Positions 62,361 to 64,000 of a stretch of 64,000 nucleotides of DNA are shown here, one piece after another. The notes beneath the pieces are model-generated. The model did no database searches. It was not told the DNA's origin and saw only the letters and a list, made by a program, of their open reading frames with translations. Source of the DNA: a virus. The translations under genes were made by a program, and so were the position numbers. The DNA is taken from positions 1 to 64,000 of IMG/VR virus record IMGVR_UViG_3300030098_004514, one strand, 5' to 3'. Position 1 is the stretch's first letter. The number at the start of each line of letters is the position of its first letter.

Positions 62361-62709
62361 TCGTATTTATTTTGTATTTATCTAATAATTTTTGCGGTTC
62401 ACCTACAAAGATACATTCAAAGTCAAGGCCGTTACCCATACCTTCGAATATACTTATCCATGTCGTTTTTAACGGTGCTTGCCATATATAATATATATAC
62501 TCTAAATCACCGTGTCTTGTATCTAAATGTTCTACTTCCCATCCTGATAATTTTGTGGAATCTAATAATGACTCGGCTATCTCTACGCCTAATCCCTCTG
62601 GATAGCCATCACTGTGGTTATAGAACTGCGCGTGTATAGCATTTGGATGCTCATTAAAGCTCACGCCAACTTCTCTTGTTGCAAATCTAATCTGTGCTCT
62701 TGTGCTCAT
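62353..62709 (-). CDS. Conserved hypothetical protein (MSTRAxIRF type)
   Basis: A 118-residue protein beginning MSTRAQIRFATREVGVSF and with FYNHSDGYPEGLG at about 29-41. This beginning and HSDGYP block belong to a conserved-looking family seen in phages and bacteria, with no known function that I recall. Its C-terminal end overlaps the next gene by 8 bases. A beta-rich fold is likely. A copy of the GTGTATAGCA motif lies in this gene at 62632-62641. Confidence 0.6.
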   Translation of the reverse strand: MSTRAQIRFATREVGVSFNEHPNAIHAQFYNHSDGYPEGLGVEIAESLLDSTKLSGWEVEHLDTRHGDLEYIYYIWQAPLKTTWISIFEGMGNGLDFECIFVGEPQKLLDKYKINTNE

Positions 62710-62977
62710 AATATCTTTCTTTTAATTGTTCAATAATTGCTCTACCTGTTGCCGTATGAAAACCATAGCTATGTGTGAATAAACCTTTAATTGGGTCATT
62801 AAAGAATAATAATCTCATATAATCTAGTGGGTCAGCTGCTTTTGCAAAATGATTACCGTAATTATCTTCAGCCATATCATTACAAGCAGCAGCAATAGCT
62901 TTAGGGCAGTGAGTAAACTCATCTGGTGTTCTATAAGACATATAGTCTTGTACTTTTTTACTTGTTAGTTTTTTCAT
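62687..62977 (-). CDS. Hypothetical protein
   Basis: A 96-residue protein (start MKKLTSKKVQDYMSYRT), mainly helical, containing GLFTHSYGFHTATGRA. It overlaps the downstream gene by 23 bases. No domain or catalytic motif is recognised. Its place in the early operon, with one base to the upstream gene, makes it a normal small early gene. Confidence 0.5.
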   Translation of the reverse strand: MKKLTSKKVQDYMSYRTPDEFTHCPKAIAAACNDMAEDNYGNHFAKAADPLDYMRLLFFNDPIKGLFTHSYGFHTATGRAIIEQLKERYYEHKSTD

Positions 62978-62978
62978 A

Positions 62979-63365
62979 TTATTCTTTATTTAATTGGTCA
63001 GCAGTTGGTTCGTCTTCAGGGCAATCAGCTTCTTTAAATAGTTTACATACATTATTTACTATTTGTTCTGTTAATTCATAAGCAGCTTGTAAACCAACAC
63101 TTTCACAATATACTTTACCATCATACTCCATACCATACTCAAACTCATAGTTATCTGTATTACTAAAGTCAAAATCTTCAACAGCTTTTTCTACAGCATC
63201 ATGAATCTCATCCATCATCATTGGTGTAATTTCTGGTTTGTTGTAATCTTCTAACTCTTGTTTAGTTGCTTTTAACTTGCTTTCATAATTAGTAGCAAAG
63301 TCTTGATGCTCTTTGATTGCTTTTTCTAGACCTTCAATCTTGGTCTTTAAATCCATTTCATTCAT
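62979..63365 (-). CDS. Acidic coiled-coil hypothetical protein
   Basis: A 128-residue acidic protein. Residues 4-55 form a coiled coil (KTKIEGLEKAIKEHQDFA and ESKLKATKQELEDYN). The rest has MMMDEIHDAVEKAVEDFDFS and an acidic C-terminal end. It begins the run of genes after the structured RNA at 63419-63548, whose 3' end lies about 50 bases before its ATG. No function is known. Confidence 0.5.
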   Translation of the reverse strand: MNEMDLKTKIEGLEKAIKEHQDFATNYESKLKATKQELEDYNKPEITPMMMDEIHDAVEKAVEDFDFSNTDNYEFEYGMEYDGKVYCESVGLQAAYELTEQIVNNVCKLFKEADCPEDEPTADQLNKE

Positions 63366-63418
63366 ATTATTTAATTTTATTATATTATCTTACTTTATTC
63401 GTATTTAGTTTGTAATAA

Positions 63419-63548
63419 AACGAGGTCGGGCAGGTGTGGTTTCAACTTTATCCTGCCGTTCTGCCAAGTGAGTAAGATGCGGCTCAAGAATTAACCTGAT
63501 CTTTGTACTTCCGCTACACGTCTCACGCGCTACCACCCTCACCTCGTT
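63419..63548 (-). ncRNA. Candidate structured RNA, multi-stem, 130 nt
   Basis: A GC-richer island in AT-rich DNA. It is closed by a perfect 8-bp inverted repeat (AACGAGGT at 63419-63426, ACCTCGTT at 63541-63548). Inside are stems GGCAGG/CCTGCC (63429-63434 with 63452-63457), GTGAG/CTCAC (63468-63472 with 63522-63526), GCGG/CCGC (63479-63482 with 63511-63514) and a hairpin TCAAG/CCTGA (63484-63499). The last pairs completely as RNA only on the minus strand (G-U instead of A-C), which points to the minus strand, the same as the operon. The element follows directly on the stop of a small gene. It does not match a tRNA or a riboswitch that I know. Confidence 0.6.
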
Positions 63549-63651
63549 ATAATAACTTACCTATTCCAATTCCTATTATCAATCCAGCTATTCCTATGTA
63601 AGCTACTATTAAAAACAATAGCGAATCTTTATTTTGTCTATCTTTATTCAT
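63547..63651 (-). CDS. 34-aa membrane micro-protein
   Basis: A 34-residue protein: start MNKDRQNKDSLLFLIVAYIG, then a hydrophobic glycine/isoleucine-rich span to the end KLL. One membrane segment is clear. The ATG overlaps the upstream gene by 8 bases and the stop touches the structured RNA, whose first stem begins inside the stop codon. It may be a toxin-like or leader peptide. No family recognised. Confidence 0.5.
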   Translation of the reverse strand: MNKDRQNKDSLLFLIVAYIGIAGLIIGIGIGKLL

Positions 63652-63781
63652 ACCAAACACCATATACTTTAACACCTTTCGGTTCACACATTAATACTTT
63701 TTTCTTTATTGGTTTTTCGTTTAATTGACTTTTGTCCATGTATTTTGGATTTTTGCTGTTTAGTTTTCTCTTTTTTGTCAT
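63644..63781 (-). CDS. 45-aa basic hypothetical protein
   Basis: A 45-residue protein: start MTKKRKLNSKNPKYMDK, end VKVYGVWYE. It is basic in the first half and beta-like in the second (KKVLMCEPKGVKVYG). It overlaps the membrane micro-gene by 8 bases. A second frame (63684-63845) overlaps most of it, and this one looks more protein-like. No family recognised. Confidence 0.45.
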   Translation of the reverse strand: MTKKRKLNSKNPKYMDKSQLNEKPIKKKVLMCEPKGVKVYGVWYE

Positions 63782-63845
63782 ATTCTTCTATATTTCTAAT
63801 TAATTTTTCATTTTGTCCTAATCTTTTTCTAAATAATCTCATCAT
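63684..63845 (-). CDS. Basic small frame, doubtful gene
   Basis: A 53-residue frame from ATG 63845 (MMRLFRKRLGQNEKLIRN) that couples to the upstream stop by ATGA. It is very Lys/Gln-rich in its second half and overlaps the 45-residue gene at 63644-63781 by 98 bases in another frame. The coupling favours translation; the composition and overlap speak against a conserved protein. Only one of the two may be real, or both may be. Confidence 0.25.
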   Translation of the reverse strand: MMRLFRKRLGQNEKLIRNIEEYDKKEKTKQQKSKIHGQKSIKRKTNKEKSINV

Positions 63846-64000
63846 ATTACTTTATATCTTTGTCCATCTATTATTACTTGTACGCTTTGTGTTTTTTCAG
63901 GAAATATTACATCAGCAATACTATTTCTTGTTTTAATTTCATTTTCATACTTCCATTTAGGTACAAACTTACCACTTGATAGCATATTAGCGTAACCTAT
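63842..64000 (-). CDS. Hypothetical protein, possibly truncated at window edge
   Basis: The frame is open to the right edge (52 residues visible) and has a possible start at 63985 (MLSSGKFVPKWKYENEIK). The end SVQVIIDGQRYKVI is beta-like. It may be the C-terminal part of a longer protein outside the window. The stop is TGA at 63842-63844. No family recognised. Confidence 0.4.
   Translation of the reverse strand: MGYANMLSSGKFVPKWKYENEIKTRNSIADVIFPEKTQSVQVIIDGQRYKVI

Noticed and set aside
62353-63418. Similar ATTCGTATTTA sequences near 62359 and 63396 as a repeat pair
   Set aside because: One lies in coding sequence and the match is short in AT-rich DNA; not convincing.
63419-63548. tRNA gene on the minus strand (GGTGGTAGCGCG resembles a D-loop)
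   Set aside because: No consistent cloverleaf: no 7-bp acceptor with T-arm and anticodon arm at the right spacing; kept as an unclassified structured RNA.
1-64000. Lysogeny module (integrase, repressor, attachment site)
   Set aside because: No recombinase motif or repressor pair was recognised, so a temperate lifestyle is not supported within the window.

Overview
The window reads as most of the genome of a tailed, short-tailed (podovirus-like) phage of a marine Bacteroidetes, probably a member of the Flavobacteriia. Phage identity rests on small and large terminase, portal, acidic scaffold, major capsid protein, connector and tail-hub proteins, giant ejection proteins and a peptidoglycan peptidase. 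No tape-measure, sheath or integrase gene is seen. The host guess rests on several independent signs: starts preceded by A/T-rich leaders instead of Shine-Dalgarno sites, two secreted proteins ending in type IX secretion (T9SS)-like sorting tails, GCxDPxAxNYxPxAN...C repeats typical of marine Bacteroidetes surface proteins, and an Hc1-type histone H1-like protein. The DNA is AT-rich by eye. No tRNA gene, CRISPR array or insertion sequence was recognised.

Layout: 1-50145 is a long plus-strand late block and 50240-64000 is a minus-strand early/middle block. They converge on a bidirectional terminator near 50.2 kb. Both blocks enter the window already running (a truncated holin at the left edge, a truncated small gene at the right), so the divergent control region lies outside.

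Late block in order: holin; small virion or lectin-like proteins; a GroES-like protein; terS, terL, portal, scaffold and capsid, with a terminator after the capsid gene; head-tail connector proteins; a 2457-aa tail protein; a cassette of three predicted modifying enzymes (SET methyltransferase, 2-oxoglutarate/Fe oxygenase, GNAT acetyltransferase); three ejection-type proteins, the last of 3216 aa carrying a zinc peptidase motif, a PD-(D/E)XK nuclease motif and a HAD domain; a group of exported proteins (outer-membrane barrel, single-span protein, cysteine-less thioredoxin-like protein, two T9SS-like cargo proteins) with an SNase-type nuclease between them; four small related virion proteins; a 1786-aa adhesin-like protein; and an M15 peptidase endolysin.

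Early block, in transcription order from 64 kb down: several small unknown genes and a strong structured-RNA candidate; ATP-dependent DNA ligase; a T4 DenV-like pyrimidine-dimer glycosylase; a helix-turn-helix protein; a sigma-70-like factor; ERF annealing protein and RecE-like nuclease; SSB; T7-like primase-helicase; a thymidylate-synthase-family enzyme with an Asp at the base-recognition position that suggests a cytosine substrate; a GIY-YIG/MazG fusion; a second MazG-like protein; a PD-(D/E)XK endonuclease; a class II-type ribonucleotide reductase in two overlapping frames; then an outer-membrane protein, a membrane protein and a histone H1-like protein. Together these make a replication, recombination and nucleotide-supply module, with a hint of modified cytosine in the phage DNA.

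The least ordinary parts are the enzyme cassette at 23-25 kb, the giant multi-domain ejection protein, the T9SS-like exported cluster at 37-42 kb, the structured RNA at 63.4-63.5 kb, and a strand-biased 10-mer (GTGTATAGCA) found seven times on the plus strand.
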